From contig NZ_JACIBY010000007.1 in assembly GCF_014195535.1 (NCBI RefSeq), forward strand, positions 124,001 through 188,000: a stretch of 64,000 bases of DNA. Reading direction: 5' to 3'. Of this stretch, positions 1 to 9,399 are shown one piece after another. The first letter of the stretch is position 1. Each line of letters starts with the position of its first letter. The notes under the pieces were generated by a model. It was not told the DNA's origin. It did not search any database and saw nothing but the letters and a program-made list of their open reading frames with translations. The stretch comes from Runella defluvii. Lineage in GTDB: Bacteria; Bacteroidota; Bacteroidia; Cytophagales; Spirosomataceae. The translations under genes and the position numbers were made by a program.

Positions 1-1041
<1,041 letters not shown>

Positions 1042-1130
1042 TTATGGAATTTGGAAATTTGAAAATAGAGCAACTGAAAACTGGGCTGATATATAGTACC
1101 AAATTATCAAATTGCCACATTTGCATTGAT

Positions 1131-1409
1131 TTAGATAATAGCGAAAATGTCAGATTCGCGCATGATGAGGTACTCTTGGCCTTCAACGGCGATTTCAGTG
1201 CCCGCATATTTACCGTACAAAATAGTATCTCCTACTTTTACTGTTAGGGGCTCGTCTTTTTTACCTGGGCCTACTGCTACTACAGTACCACGTTGTGGTT
1301 TTTCTTTTGCAGTGTCTGGAATGATGATACCAAATGCAGTTTTTTCTTCGGCAGGTGCAGTTTGCACTAGAACGCGATCAGCTAATGGTTTAACTTTTAC
1401 TTCTGACAT
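1131..1409 (-). CDS. groES: Co-chaperonin GroES
   Basis: The 92-residue product has the normal Cpn10 length. It begins with the PLADRVLV strand and contains the mobile-loop region (residues about 17-32, ending [12 protein letters not shown]) that docks onto GroEL, then the GKYAGTEI roof-loop region. GroES caps the GroEL ring in the cytoplasm. It is the first gene of the groESL pair. No CIRCE element (TTAGCACTC-N9-GAGTGCTAA) is visible upstream, so HrcA control is not supported; a different 16-bp palindrome lies 36 bp before the start codon. Confidence 0.97.
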   Translation of the reverse strand: MSEVKVKPLADRVLVQTAPAEEKTAFGIIIPDTAKEKPQRGTVVAVGPGKKDEPLTVKVGDTILYGKYAGTEIAVEGQEYLIMRESDIFAII

Positions 1410-1739
1410 GATTATCAGGGGTTTTGATGGTTTTACAACTATTGGAACTTAGTACTAAGTTTTGTCGTCTCTTTTTAACTCATTTTCTATGCCAGCTCAA
1501 AAATTGAATTATAGTCTGACATTTTTTCAGTTTTTGTAGTAAAGACATGGGAAAGTCTGACATTATCAAAATAATCATTGGGGATTCGTAAAAATACCTT
1601 TGATATTATTTGGTTGTGCTGCTTTTTTTTGTAATTTGGGACAGTCGAAGGAAGAGGTGGTAGATAAGATGCAAAGACCATTTTTCCCCTTGATATGCAC
1701 AGGTTTCCGAATGTTTTCAACCACTGAAAGTTTTAAGAC
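1410..1739. other. 330-bp divergent intergenic region between groES and the gene at 1740
   Basis: This gap must hold the promoters of groES (minus) and of the gene at 1740 (plus). Besides the 16-bp palindrome at 1446-1461 it contains an 11-bp direct repeat, AGTCTGACATT, at 1513-1523 and 1554-1564 (start-to-start 41 bp, about four helical turns). A minus-strand reading frame of 77 codons at 1487-1720 has no recognisable features and is not called as a gene. No clear TAnnTTTG box for groES was found. Confidence 0.5.
1446..1461. promoter_or_regulatory. 16-bp perfect palindrome upstream of groES
   Basis: The sequence AACTTAGTACTAAGTT reads the same on both strands. It sits 36 bp before the groES ATG, where a repressor or activator could control groESL. 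It is not a CIRCE element. Operator function is inference from position and symmetry only. Confidence 0.35.
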
Positions 1740-2456
1740 ATGAGAAAATTGAATCATAACTGGCTCACGGAAGGATTGATAGACTTTGAGTATAAAAAAT
1801 ACGTGTTAAAGGCTTATTTACAGGGAGTTAATTCGCAGTTTGATGAGCATAAACTGTATCCGTATTTGCCCGAGGTTGAAAAACATTTTAAACTTTCGGC
1901 GCAGTTGAGGCAGTCAAAAAAGCAATTTTTAGCCTCTTTCCGAAAGCGTATTGTGGGGGTAGATGTACAAAAAATGGAATTTTTGTATGAACAAGTGGCA
2001 CAGAGTGAAGAAATGACCGAAATTGACAGCATTTTAGACTATTCTCTGCCACTTTTTCAGAAAACGCTGACACGCGGACAAGACCAATCCGAAGACATTG
2101 CCTCGAAATTGGTATTTACCCCCGTAGGTATCATGCCCTTGTATTTGAAAGAAGGGTATCTGTTTATTTACCGAACAACCCAGAAAGCAACCGATATTTT
2201 TCAGTACAACGTACGTTTGTTTGAGAGCAGTGAGGAGCAGACTATCAAAACGAAGTACATTGAGTCGGTGCCAAAGAACGTGGCAAACACCTTTGAAAAC
2301 CTCAAGTTAACCCTTATTCAAAAGCGCCGCGAATTGCCCAATCCTGCCACTTATTTGGTCGAATCGCCCATTGATTACCCCGTGCAGGAAACGCTTTTGC
2401 CTTTGGCCAAACAAATGGTGTATCGGGTGGTTTGCCAGCCAGAAAAATCGGCCTAA
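1740..2456 (+). CDS. Conserved-type cytoplasmic protein of unknown function
   Basis: The product is 238 residues with no signal peptide or membrane segment. It is rich in charged residues and probably mostly helical in its N-terminal half, with a beta-like central part (LVFTPVGIMPLYLKEGYLFIY). I do not recognise a family. The ATG at 1740 is the first in frame; no strong ribosome site precedes it, which is common in this phylum. It is divergent from groES and converges with the TetR gene at 2453, their stop codons overlapping. No function is assigned. Confidence 0.8.
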   Translation: MRKLNHNWLTEGLIDFEYKKYVLKAYLQGVNSQFDEHKLYPYLPEVEKHFKLSAQLRQSKKQFLASFRKRIVGVDVQKMEFLYEQVAQSEEMTEIDSILDYSLPLFQKTLTRGQDQSEDIASKLVFTPVGIMPLYLKEGYLFIYRTTQKATDIFQYNVRLFESSEEQTIKTKYIESVPKNVANTFENLKLTLIQKRRELPNPATYLVESPIDYPVQETLLPLAKQMVYRVVCQPEKSA

Positions 2457-3049
2457 CTAAGCCCTCTTACAAACCGTCGGACTGATTCCATAAAAATAGG
2501 TTCGAGGTTGGGAAGTTGCGGACGAGGCTGCGTGACAATCGAAATGAGCAGGAAGCCGTACGTCAAGCACCACCACTCGTAAAAAGTCTTGGAAACCGCA
2601 TCCGCAGACCTCGGGCGGATTTGGGCCAGTGCTTCCCAAACGGGATGGGTGTTGAGTTTGGCAAATTCTGCTTGATAGACTTGTTTTGAAAGACAGTTGG
2701 CGCCGTCTATGTTAAACATGACCTGAAACACCTCCGTTTGTTCTATGGCAAAGCGCCACTGGATTTGGGCAAACTCCGTCAGTAGTTTTTCGGGACTTCG
2801 GTACAGGGTCTTTAATTTTTGCAATTCTTCGTGCAGTGCCGCAAAGCCATCGTTGCGGATGGTTTCTAAAATTTTATCCTTGTTGTCGAAATATTCGTAG
2901 AGCATCGGTGGGCTGTATTCAATCACATCGGCGATTTTACGGATAGAGACTGCCGCCCAACTTTCTTCACGCGCAATGTCCCTAGCGGTTTTTAAAATAT
3001 CAGCGCGTAATTGCTTTTTCATGCGCTCACGACGTTCCACAATGCCCAT
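2453..3049 (-). CDS. TetR/AcrR-family transcriptional regulator
   Basis: The 198-residue protein has the TetR layout: an N-terminal helix-turn-helix (residues about 12-58, with SIRKIADVIEYSPPMLYEYF as turn and recognition helices, followed by DNKDKIL) and a variable ligand-binding C-terminal domain with a WHG-like region near residues 70-185. Such proteins are dimeric repressors released by a small ligand. Its target is unknown: the neighbours are a protein of unknown function on the convergent side and the peroxiredoxin in the same direction upstream, separated by a terminator. Its stop overlaps that of the gene ending at 2456. Confidence 0.92.
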   Translation of the reverse strand: MGIVERRERMKKQLRADILKTARDIAREESWAAVSIRKIADVIEYSPPMLYEYFDNKDKILETIRNDGFAALHEELQKLKTLYRSPEKLLTEFAQIQWRFAIEQTEVFQVMFNIDGANCLSKQVYQAEFAKLNTHPVWEALAQIRPRSADAVSKTFYEWWCLTYGFLLISIVTQPRPQLPNLEPIFMESVRRFVRGLS

Positions 3050-3153
3050 TTTGACCTTAGATTTCTATTAGAATTTTTGCAGTTGTAACACTTTACAGTG
3101 TTAAATATTCTACAATTAATAACTTCGGGAATGGAAATCCAAATCAATGGGCA

Positions 3154-3189
3154 TAAAAAAAGCCTCGTAATGGCTTGATTACGAGGCTT
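3154..3189 (-). terminator. Rho-independent terminator after the peroxiredoxin gene
   Basis: Inverted repeat AAGCCTCGTAAT (3160-3171) pairs with ATTACGAGGCTT (3178-3189), a 12-bp stem with a 6-nt loop. Read on the minus strand the stem is followed by a run of T (3154-3160). It lies 22 bp past the peroxiredoxin stop and separates that gene from the TetR gene. Confidence 0.85.
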
Positions 3190-3211
3190 AATATGTCGAA
3201 TATAGTCGCGA

Positions 3212-3679
3212 TTAAAGCGATTCGAGCGTGGCTTTGATGGCACCGAAGTCAGGCAAATTACCCGCACTTTCGAGGACTTCGGTGTATTGGATGATGCCGT
3301 CCTTGTCGATGACAAAAGCAGCGCGTTTTGCGACGCCATTCATGCCAAAAACAAAATTTTCGCAGAAAACACCGTAGTCTTGAATCATTTTTTTGTTGAA
3401 ATCAGACAACAAATCGAAAGTGTAATTTTGCTCAGAACGGAATTTGCCCAAGCTAAAAATGGAGTCAATAGACACCCCTAAAACTTCTGCATTAAGGCGT
3501 GTGTAGTACTCAATGTTGTCGCGCATGGTGCAGAGTTGGGTAGTACAAACCCCCGTGAAAGCCAATGGGAAAAAATGGATAATGAGGTTTTTACCTTTAA
3601 AATCTTCGAGAGAAACCTCTTTTTTCTCGGTATTGAAAAGTTTGAAATCGGGAGCTTTGTCGCCTTTTTGTAATGACAT
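3212..3679 (-). CDS. Thiol peroxidase / peroxiredoxin (AhpC-TSA family)
   Basis: The product reduces hydrogen peroxide or organic peroxides through a peroxidatic cysteine. With the start at 3679 it has 155 residues and begins MSLQKGDKAPDF, the usual peroxiredoxin opening. The frame extends 20 codons further upstream, but that leader resembles nothing in the family and overlaps the likely promoter. The active site is P38-LAF-T42-GV-C45, matching PxxxTxxC; C50 could be a resolving cysteine. The context SIDSIFSLGKFRSE and a length near 155 fit AhpE/Prx5-like enzymes. No signal peptide is seen, so it is cytoplasmic. Confidence 0.93.
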   Translation of the reverse strand: MSLQKGDKAPDFKLFNTEKKEVSLEDFKGKNLIIHFFPLAFTGVCTTQLCTMRDNIEYYTRLNAEVLGVSIDSIFSLGKFRSEQNYTFDLLSDFNKKMIQDYGVFCENFVFGMNGVAKRAAFVIDKDGIIQYTEVLESAGNLPDFGAIKATLESL

Positions 3680-3706
3680 GGTGATATATTTTTTGATTTG
3701 TTTCGG

Positions 3707-3714
3707 CAAAAATA
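3707..3714 (-). promoter_or_regulatory. Putative -7 box of the peroxiredoxin gene
   Basis: On the minus strand the sequence is TATTTTTG, an exact match to the Bacteroidota sigma-ABfr -7 consensus TAnnTTTG, 27 bp before the ATG at 3679. A TTG for the -33 element is 22 bp upstream, longer than the ideal 17-20. It supports the downstream start choice. Confidence 0.4.
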
Positions 3715-3805
3715 GAAATACCCTTTGAAAACTTGACAAATGCGTAAATGTTCGTAATTATGCCAAAAAATTAGCTTTATACTAAACACCAACCATTTAC
3801 AAAAA

Positions 3806-4732
3806 ATGCAGACCATTTGGGGAATAGACCTTGGCGGAACAAAAATCGAAGGCGTTGTATTGTCATCACCTTCTCCCGACTCAGTTGTGATTCGTAAACG
3901 TATTGATACAGAAGCACATAAAGGGTATGCGCACATCGCCAGTCAGATTGTTAGGCTTGTCAGAGAACTCGAAGCCGAGACGGGTTATAAGGCGGAAAAA
4001 ATAGGCGTAGGTACGCCAGGGACGGTTGAGCCTTCGACGGGGTTAATGAAAAATTGCAACACAACTTGTTTGAACGATATGCCTTTGCGTAGCGATTTGA
4101 TGAGCATGTTGGGCATACCTGTGGAGATAGCCAACGATGCCAATTGTTTTGCGCTTGCGGAGGCGGTTATGGGGATTGTGCCTGATGTCGTTCCAACGTT
4201 TAACTGTGTTTTTGGCGTCATCATGGGAACAGGCGTTGGTGGTGGTGTGGTTTTGAAAGGAAAAGATGGCCAAGCATTTGTGCTAAACGGTGTCCAAGGA
4301 ATAGGAGGAGAGTGGGGGCATAATGAATTGGAACCCAACGGAGACGACTGTTATTGCGGCAAAAAAGGCTGCGTAGAACAAGTGCTTTCGGGGCCTGCTT
4401 TACAGCGTTTTTATGCTAAAATTAGTGGTGAACAAATCACGATGAAGGAGATTATGAAACGCTACGAAGCGGGGAATGACCCGTACGCTGCCCAGACCAT
4501 CGACCGAATGTTGGAGTACTTTGGCAAGGCGGTGTCGGTATTGATGAATATTTTGGATCCCGATGCCATTGTACTTGGTGGTGGGGTTGGAAACATTGAT
4601 TTGTTATACACCGAAGGGGTTGAACGGGCTAAAAAATATATTTTCAACAGTGGAAGAGTCGAAACCAAAATACTTCGACCCAAGTTAGGAGATAGTGCAG
4701 GGGTATTTGGCGCGGCCATGCTCGTGAGCTAA
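3806..4732 (+). CDS. ROK-family sugar kinase (glucokinase/fructokinase-like)
   Basis: The 308-residue product has the ATP phosphate-binding loop D8-LGGTK near the N-terminus, the catalytic-base region around IANDANCFALAEA, the second phosphate loop GTGVGGGV, and the ROK signature HNELEPNGDDCYCGKKGCVE with one His and three Cys that bind structural zinc in the family. ROK kinases phosphorylate glucose, fructose or other hexoses in the cytoplasm. The exact sugar cannot be told from sequence; the Zn-type signature and length fit glucokinase or fructokinase rather than the ROK repressors, as there is no N-terminal DNA-binding domain. It lies 50 bp before the EVE gene. Confidence 0.92.
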   Translation: MQTIWGIDLGGTKIEGVVLSSPSPDSVVIRKRIDTEAHKGYAHIASQIVRLVRELEAETGYKAEKIGVGTPGTVEPSTGLMKNCNTTCLNDMPLRSDLMSMLGIPVEIANDANCFALAEAVMGIVPDVVPTFNCVFGVIMGTGVGGGVVLKGKDGQAFVLNGVQGIGGEWGHNELEPNGDDCYCGKKGCVEQVLSGPALQRFYAKISGEQITMKEIMKRYEAGNDPYAAQTIDRMLEYFGKAVSVLMNILDPDAIVLGGGVGNIDLLYTEGVERAKKYIFNSGRVETKILRPKLGDSAGVFGAAMLVS

Positions 4733-4782
4733 TTGCAACAACACTCTCAAAAATAGCGTAGTAGAAAAGTAAAAGAAACAAG

Positions 4783-5199
4783 ATGAATTATTGGTTGGTC
4801 AAATCAGAGCCCTTTGTGTATAGTTGGAATGATTTTGTAACGGCAGGAAAAAGTGTGTGGGATGGCGTGCGTAATTACCAAGCCCGCAACAACCTCCAAG
4901 CCATGAAAGAAGGTGATTGGGTTCTGTTTTATCATAGCAATGAGGGCATGGAAGTGGTAGGCATTGCTCAGGTATTGAAGGAAGCATATCCTGACCCTAC
5001 AACCGACGACCCGCGCTGGGTGGTCGTGGAGCTTGTGCCTGTGCAGCCTTTGGCCAAACCCGTGACATTGAAGCAAATTAAAGCAGATAATAGATTGGAT
5101 CAAATAGCGTTAATTAGGCAATCTCGATTGTCGGTAATGCCTATCCGACCCGAAGAGTTTGATGTCATACTAAGTTTAAGCCAAAATGAAAGCACATAA
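4783..5199 (+). CDS. EVE-domain protein
   Basis: The 138-residue protein is a single EVE domain (PUA-like fold): it opens with MNYWLVKSEP, followed by VWDGVRNYQARNNL and GDWVLFYHSN, the family's hallmark segments. EVE/PUA-like domains bind modified bases in RNA or DNA; bacterial EVE proteins often occur alone and their targets are mostly unknown. No signal peptide. Its 3' end overlaps the next gene by 14 bp, so the two are probably co-transcribed and translationally linked. Confidence 0.93.
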   Translation: MNYWLVKSEPFVYSWNDFVTAGKSVWDGVRNYQARNNLQAMKEGDWVLFYHSNEGMEVVGIAQVLKEAYPDPTTDDPRWVVVELVPVQPLAKPVTLKQIKADNRLDQIALIRQSRLSVMPIRPEEFDVILSLSQNEST

Positions 5200-6787
5200 A
5201 AAAACGTCCATTGTGGACAACCCAAAATGGGTTTTTAGCATAGTTCTGATTGCGCTATTGGGAGCACTTCTGTCGGGAGTTCAAGCCCAAACGATAAAAC
5301 GCGTGGAGTTGCCAGTGGTGGGAACGAGCGAGTCGTATCATACGATTTCGTTGGGGGCGCGTGGAGTGATTTTAGTGTCACAAATCGCGAAAAATGCCTT
5401 TAATCTCCAGAAACTAAACTCAAATTTAGAGCGGGATTGGAGTATAAATGGAACAATTGAAGATAACCTCGACTTTGTCAAGTCGTCGTTTGATGGCCAA
5501 TCGGTGTATTTGCTGTTTACCCGTAGCCGTACCGATTTTTACCAAGTCGTTAAAGTAGGTTTGGCGGGGTATATGGAGACATTCTATCTGTCGTCGGTCG
5601 ATAAGTTTCAAATTACCGATTTTCAAACCCTGGGTTATTCGGTCTTTATGGCAGGTACGGTTCGTGACGAACCCATGCTTTTATATACCAATTTAGCTTC
5701 AAAGCAGAGTAAAGTATTGGCAGGCGTGACCCAAGCGAACACCGTCATTCAGTCAGTAGATGTGGATACGCTCCATCATTTGGTCAATGTTTGCTATGCC
5801 GCTCGTAAGGGGAAGGAAATCAAGATTATTTCTCGAACGTTTGACGAATACGGGCAAGCCGTAGGACAAGTGACAATCAGCCCCGAACCCGATTATTCGT
5901 TACTGAACGGTCGGTTATTTATGCTCAACGACTCAACTAAACTGATGATTGGTACGTATGGCTTCCGCAATATGCAAGGCAACAACAACAGCGCTTCTCA
6001 GGGCTTATTTTTGAGTAAAATTGTCTATGATGAAGTCGAATTTACGCAGTACCATAGCTTTACCGATTTCAAAAATTTCTTCAATTTTATGTCGGAGCGA
6101 GAGCAAGAGCGAATGCAACGGAAGATTGAGCGGAAACGTGAAAATGGTGACGATGTGAAGCTGAACTACCGCTTGTTGGTACACGACATCATTGAACAGA
6201 ATGGCAACTACCTGATTTCGGGAGAAATATTTTACCCCGAATACAAAAACAATAACATCGGCCCCTACGGCACGAGCTCGTGGTGGGGCTCACCAATGAT
6301 GTATGGTGGAATGGGAATGTATCCGACGATGGGGCTTTTGAATCCGTTTTATTGGGATCCTTGGTACGGAGCTCGTCGGATGAATAATGGCCAGATTTTC
6401 AATGGATTTGTTTATACCCATGCCATCGTGGCAGGTTTTACGGCCAAAGGCGATTTGATTTGGGATAACTCGTTGCCTTTTGAGAACGTTCGTAGCATGG
6501 AACTCAAGGAAAAAATGCGCATTAAACCCAACGACGACAAAACGGTTTCGATGTTTTACAGCAGCCGTGGTGCCATCAAAGCCAAAGTTTTTGACCGTGA
6601 TAAAGTGCTTGAAGACCTTCGTCCGATTCCTATCATGACGGCTGATTTGGGGGATAAAGTACGTCAAACATCAACCGATGAGGTGGTGTATTGGTATGAC
6701 AATTTCTACTTGGCTTTTGGTTATCAGCGAATTACGGGTGACGACGGCCGCCGAAATGTGTTTTATTTGAATAAGATTTCGTTTTAA
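5186..6787 (+). CDS. Large exported protein of unknown function with a Gly/Met/Trp-rich segment
   Basis: The 533-residue product has a hydrophobic N-terminal signal (residues about 17-34, ending VQAQ), so it is exported. The body is beta-rich with repeated short strands, suggestive of a propeller, but I do not recognise a family. Residues about 355-395 form an odd segment rich in Gly, Met, Tyr and Trp (SSWWGSPMMYGGMGMYPTMG followed by LLNPFYWDPWYG), a possible extended or membrane-contacting loop. The start overlaps the EVE gene by 14 bp; no other Met lies near. A strong hairpin terminator follows at 6806-6854. No function is assigned. Confidence 0.8.
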   Translation: MKAHKKTSIVDNPKWVFSIVLIALLGALLSGVQAQTIKRVELPVVGTSESYHTISLGARGVILVSQIAKNAFNLQKLNSNLERDWSINGTIEDNLDFVKSSFDGQSVYLLFTRSRTDFYQVVKVGLAGYMETFYLSSVDKFQITDFQTLGYSVFMAGTVRDEPMLLYTNLASKQSKVLAGVTQANTVIQSVDVDTLHHLVNVCYAARKGKEIKIISRTFDEYGQAVGQVTISPEPDYSLLNGRLFMLNDSTKLMIGTYGFRNMQGNNNSASQGLFLSKIVYDEVEFTQYHSFTDFKNFFNFMSEREQERMQRKIERKRENGDDVKLNYRLLVHDIIEQNGNYLISGEIFYPEYKNNNIGPYGTSSWWGSPMMYGGMGMYPTMGLLNPFYWDPWYGARRMNNGQIFNGFVYTHAIVAGFTAKGDLIWDNSLPFENVRSMELKEKMRIKPNDDKTVSMFYSSRGAIKAKVFDRDKVLEDLRPIPIMTADLGDKVRQTSTDEVVYWYDNFYLAFGYQRITGDDGRRNVFYLNKISF

Positions 6788-6805
6788 TTTTTTTGGATAA
6801 ATAAC

Positions 6806-6859
6806 AAAGTAACTCTGCAACGGAATGAAAAATTTCGGTTTGCAGAGTTACTTTTGTGT
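6806..6859 (+). terminator. Rho-independent terminator after the exported protein gene
   Basis: AAAGTAACTCTGCAA (6806-6820) pairs perfectly with TTGCAGAGTTACTTT (6840-6854), a 15-bp stem with a 19-nt loop, followed by a T-rich stretch. It begins 19 bp after the stop at 6787. It covers the TTG codon at 6854 where the next reading frame opens, which argues that the next gene starts downstream. Confidence 0.8.
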
Positions 6860-6907
6860 TTGAATCATCCTAAAAAGCCCTCTGTACAATGGGCTGACGA
6901 CTATTAT

Positions 6908-7789
6908 ATGCAACTTCTGACTCCTCTTCACTGGAAAGAATACGAACTGATTGACAGCGGAAATTTTGAAAAATTAGAACGCTTTGGGGCGTATGTGTTG
7001 GCACGGCCAGAGCCACAGGCCATTTGGGATAAATCCCTTTCTGATCATGAATGGAAACAAATGGCGCAGGCAACTTTTCTGCGTGACAAAGGTTCGCCAG
7101 AAAAAGGAGTGTGGAAACTTGCGCCCAATATGCCCGAAAAATGGTGGACGCAGTACCGCCACGGCGGATTAAATTTGCGCTTAAAGTGCTCGCTTACTTC
7201 CTTCAAACACGTTGGGATTTTTCCCGAGCAAGCAGCCAATTGGGATTATTTAGATACCAAACTTCGCGCCATGAAGGTGGAGCGCCCAACGGTGCTCAAT
7301 TTGTTTGCTTACACAGGGGCAGCTTCGGTGGCGGCTCGCCAAGCAGGTGCCGACGTAACGCACGTTGATTCGGTAAAGCCTGTGGTGACGTGGGCGCGTG
7401 AAAACATGGAAGGCAGCGAAACGGACAACATTCGTTGGATGGTGGAAGATGCCTTTAAGTTTGTGCAACGGGAAGTGCGCCGTGGTAAGAAATACAATGG
7501 CCTGATTTTGGACCCACCCGCCTATGGTCGCGGCCCTTCGGGAGAAAAATGGGTATTGGAAGAGCAATTGAACGATTTACTAAAATCGTGCGCAGAATTG
7601 CTGGATAACCAAGACTTTGTTTTTATTTTAAACTTATACTCGCTCGGTTTTTCGGCGTTGATGGCCGAAAACTTGGTACTTGATAGTTTTGGGGACGTTC
7701 CTAATGCAGAAAGTGGTGAGCTCTTTTTGCCTGACCGTGCCAAACGGAAGCTGCCTTTGGGTATTTTTTATCGTTTTGCGAGTGTGTAA
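6908..7789 (+). CDS. Class I SAM-dependent RNA methyltransferase (RlmI/RlmK-like)
   Basis: The frame opens at a TTG at 6854, but that codon lies in a terminator stem, so the ATG at 6908 (MQLLTPLHWKEYELID) is preferred, giving 293 residues. The C-terminal two thirds hold a Rossmann methyltransferase domain: SAM loop LFAYTGAASVAA, acidic VDSVKPVV, the catalytic-site motif LDPPAYGRGPSG, and a LNLYSLGFSA strand. The DPPAYGRG motif and overall layout fit the RlmI/RlmK group that methylates 23S rRNA cytosine-5 or guanine-7. The N-terminal PUA domain of RlmI is absent, so the target is uncertain. Cytoplasmic. Confidence 0.88.
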   Translation: MQLLTPLHWKEYELIDSGNFEKLERFGAYVLARPEPQAIWDKSLSDHEWKQMAQATFLRDKGSPEKGVWKLAPNMPEKWWTQYRHGGLNLRLKCSLTSFKHVGIFPEQAANWDYLDTKLRAMKVERPTVLNLFAYTGAASVAARQAGADVTHVDSVKPVVTWARENMEGSETDNIRWMVEDAFKFVQREVRRGKKYNGLILDPPAYGRGPSGEKWVLEEQLNDLLKSCAELLDNQDFVFILNLYSLGFSALMAENLVLDSFGDVPNAESGELFLPDRAKRKLPLGIFYRFASV

Positions 7790-7796
7790 AACGAAG

Positions 7797-7848
7797 AACT
7801 TCCCGAAAGTTTTAAACTTCCCGAAAGTTTTGAACTTTCGGGAAGTTT
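7797..7848. terminator. Bidirectional hairpin terminator between convergent genes, with an extra half-copy
   Basis: AAACTTCCCGAAAGTT (7814-7829) and AACTTTCGGGAAGTTT (7833-7848) form a perfect 16-bp stem with a 3-nt loop. A further direct copy of the left arm, AACTTCCCGAAAGTTTT, lies at 7797-7813. Alternative pairing with either copy is possible. It lies between the stops at 7789 (+) and 7857 (-). Confidence 0.75.
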
Positions 7849-7856
7849 GTATATTT

Positions 7857-9242
7857 CTACCCAATTTTAATCTCCATCGAACGGCCATTTTTGCGACTTT
7901 CTTCGGCCATAAAACCCATCAAATGACTCTCAATTGAGGCTTCAATGGTGGAGGTAAGCAAGGCAGGGTTATTTTGTGAAACGGCTTGTACAAAGTTTTG
8001 CATTAAGCCATAATCACCGCCTCCGTGTCCTGAGTTATTAAACTCTTTTTGAGCACTTGCTTTCCAAATCGTTACTTCTTTGGTGCGAAAATCAGTGACC
8101 CTGATGAGGTCGTTGTCGCCCTCAATCTCTCCCATGCTGAACATCACGCGTGTTTTGCGCGCTTCCCAGCCCGTGAACGCTTCGAGGCCAAAAGTGGCCA
8201 ACACGCCTTTGTCAAACTGATAAATGCTGGTATAATGGTCGGGTTGGTCGTTGTTCATTTTATAGACACAACGGCCATAATTGGAGGTTTTTAAACGTTC
8301 CAAAATCGCAGGGCCTTGCAGAGCTGGGTCTTCGGGTACATCGAGGACGTGGATGCGTTTTTTCTGTTCGTAATACACTTTTATGGCCGAAAATGGGCAT
8401 TCTCGTTCTACTTTACAGCTTTCAACGCAACGTTCGGTACTACCTGCGGGGGCGTTTTCGGCTTTGAACCACTTGAGGTTGCCGTAGGCCGAAACGGTTT
8501 TGGCGGGCTTGTTGGCAATCCAACGCATGATGTCGAGGTCATGGCAAGATTTAGCCAAAATAATGGGGTTCGTTTTCTTCGATTCGTGCCAATTCCCGCG
8601 TACGTAGGAGTGCGCCATGTGGACGTGTTCGATGCCTTCGAGGTGGTTGATGCTAATCATTTCGCCCAAATCTCCCGAGGCGCACAGTTCTTTTAGTTTT
8701 CGGAAATACGCGGTATAGCGCAAAACGTGACAAACGGCAATGATGCTTTTGGACTTTTTGGCGGCGGCCAATATCTCCAAACATTCTTGCATGGAAGGCG
8801 AAATCGGTTTTTCGAGCAACACGTGGTAGCCCATTTTCAGTGCCTGAAGGGCAGGGCCGTAATGGAGCGTATCAGGGGTAGAAATGATGATGGCATCCGC
8901 AAATTTGGGAACTTTAAATACGTCTTCCCAAGTATTGAAGCGGTGTTTGTCCTCAATTCCGTGCGTTTTTGAAAAACGTTCGTTACGAAACTGATTAGGC
9001 TCAGCCACCCCGACCATTTTGACGTCAGAAGGATTGGCTACGGCGTAGCGCCCATACACATTGCCTCGGTTGCCTGCCCCTAACACGATGGCCGTGACGG
9101 GCTGAGCGATAGGGACATAGAGTGGATTGGGCGAAAACGTAATTTCTTTGACAGTACTTGCCTCAGCAGAAGTTCCGATGGCCGAAACACCCGCCGAAAG
9201 GCCAAGGGCTTTTAAGACAGTGCGGCGATTAAAGGTTGGCAT
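7857..9242 (-). CDS. Tat-exported Gfo/Idh/MocA-family oxidoreductase
   Basis: The 461-residue product starts with a twin-arginine signal (N5-R6-R7-TVLKALG, hydrophobic stretch, cleavage near SAEAS). The mature part has an NAD(P)-binding Rossmann domain (VLGAGNRG), the EKPISPS motif typical of the family, and a C-terminal alpha/beta substrate domain including HDLDIMRW and GGGDYGLM. A cysteine cluster, RCVESCKVERECPFSA, plus a later RCVY, may hold a structural metal; this is seen in some family members. Tat export implies folding with bound NAD(P) before transport, so it probably acts in the periplasm on a sugar or keto-sugar. It faces the GMC genes across a 157-bp gap. Confidence 0.92.
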   Translation of the reverse strand: MPTFNRRTVLKALGLSAGVSAIGTSAEASTVKEITFSPNPLYVPIAQPVTAIVLGAGNRGNVYGRYAVANPSDVKMVGVAEPNQFRNERFSKTHGIEDKHRFNTWEDVFKVPKFADAIIISTPDTLHYGPALQALKMGYHVLLEKPISPSMQECLEILAAAKKSKSIIAVCHVLRYTAYFRKLKELCASGDLGEMISINHLEGIEHVHMAHSYVRGNWHESKKTNPIILAKSCHDLDIMRWIANKPAKTVSAYGNLKWFKAENAPAGSTERCVESCKVERECPFSAIKVYYEQKKRIHVLDVPEDPALQGPAILERLKTSNYGRCVYKMNNDQPDHYTSIYQFDKGVLATFGLEAFTGWEARKTRVMFSMGEIEGDNDLIRVTDFRTKEVTIWKASAQKEFNNSGHGGGDYGLMQNFVQAVSQNNPALLTSTIEASIESHLMGFMAEESRKNGRSMEIKIG

Positions 9243-9399
9243 AACAAATTCAAGTAGATAGTCTATGGCCTAAAGTACCACATTCTTTAGCAATTACATA
9301 GCTTGGATGACAAAATTTTAGATTCCATCAGTAACAATAAAAATAAGCTACTTTTTATGTACAAAACCTGTCTGAAAATCAACTGCTAAAACATCTATC

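Noticed and set aside
1410-1500. CIRCE element for HrcA control of groESL
   Set aside because: The TTAGCACTC-N9-GAGTGCTAA pattern was looked for and is absent; the palindrome found is different.
1487-1720. 77-codon minus-strand frame upstream of groES
   Set aside because: It has no recognised motif, no supporting ribosome site and lies in the AT-rich promoter region; it looks like a chance frame.
3680-3739. Twenty-codon N-terminal extension of the peroxiredoxin
   Set aside because: It overlaps the TATTTTTG box and the following MSLQKGDKAPDF is the normal peroxiredoxin start.
6854-6907. TTG start for the RNA methyltransferase
   Set aside because: The codon lies inside the stem of a 15-bp terminator hairpin and the extra residues do not fit the family.
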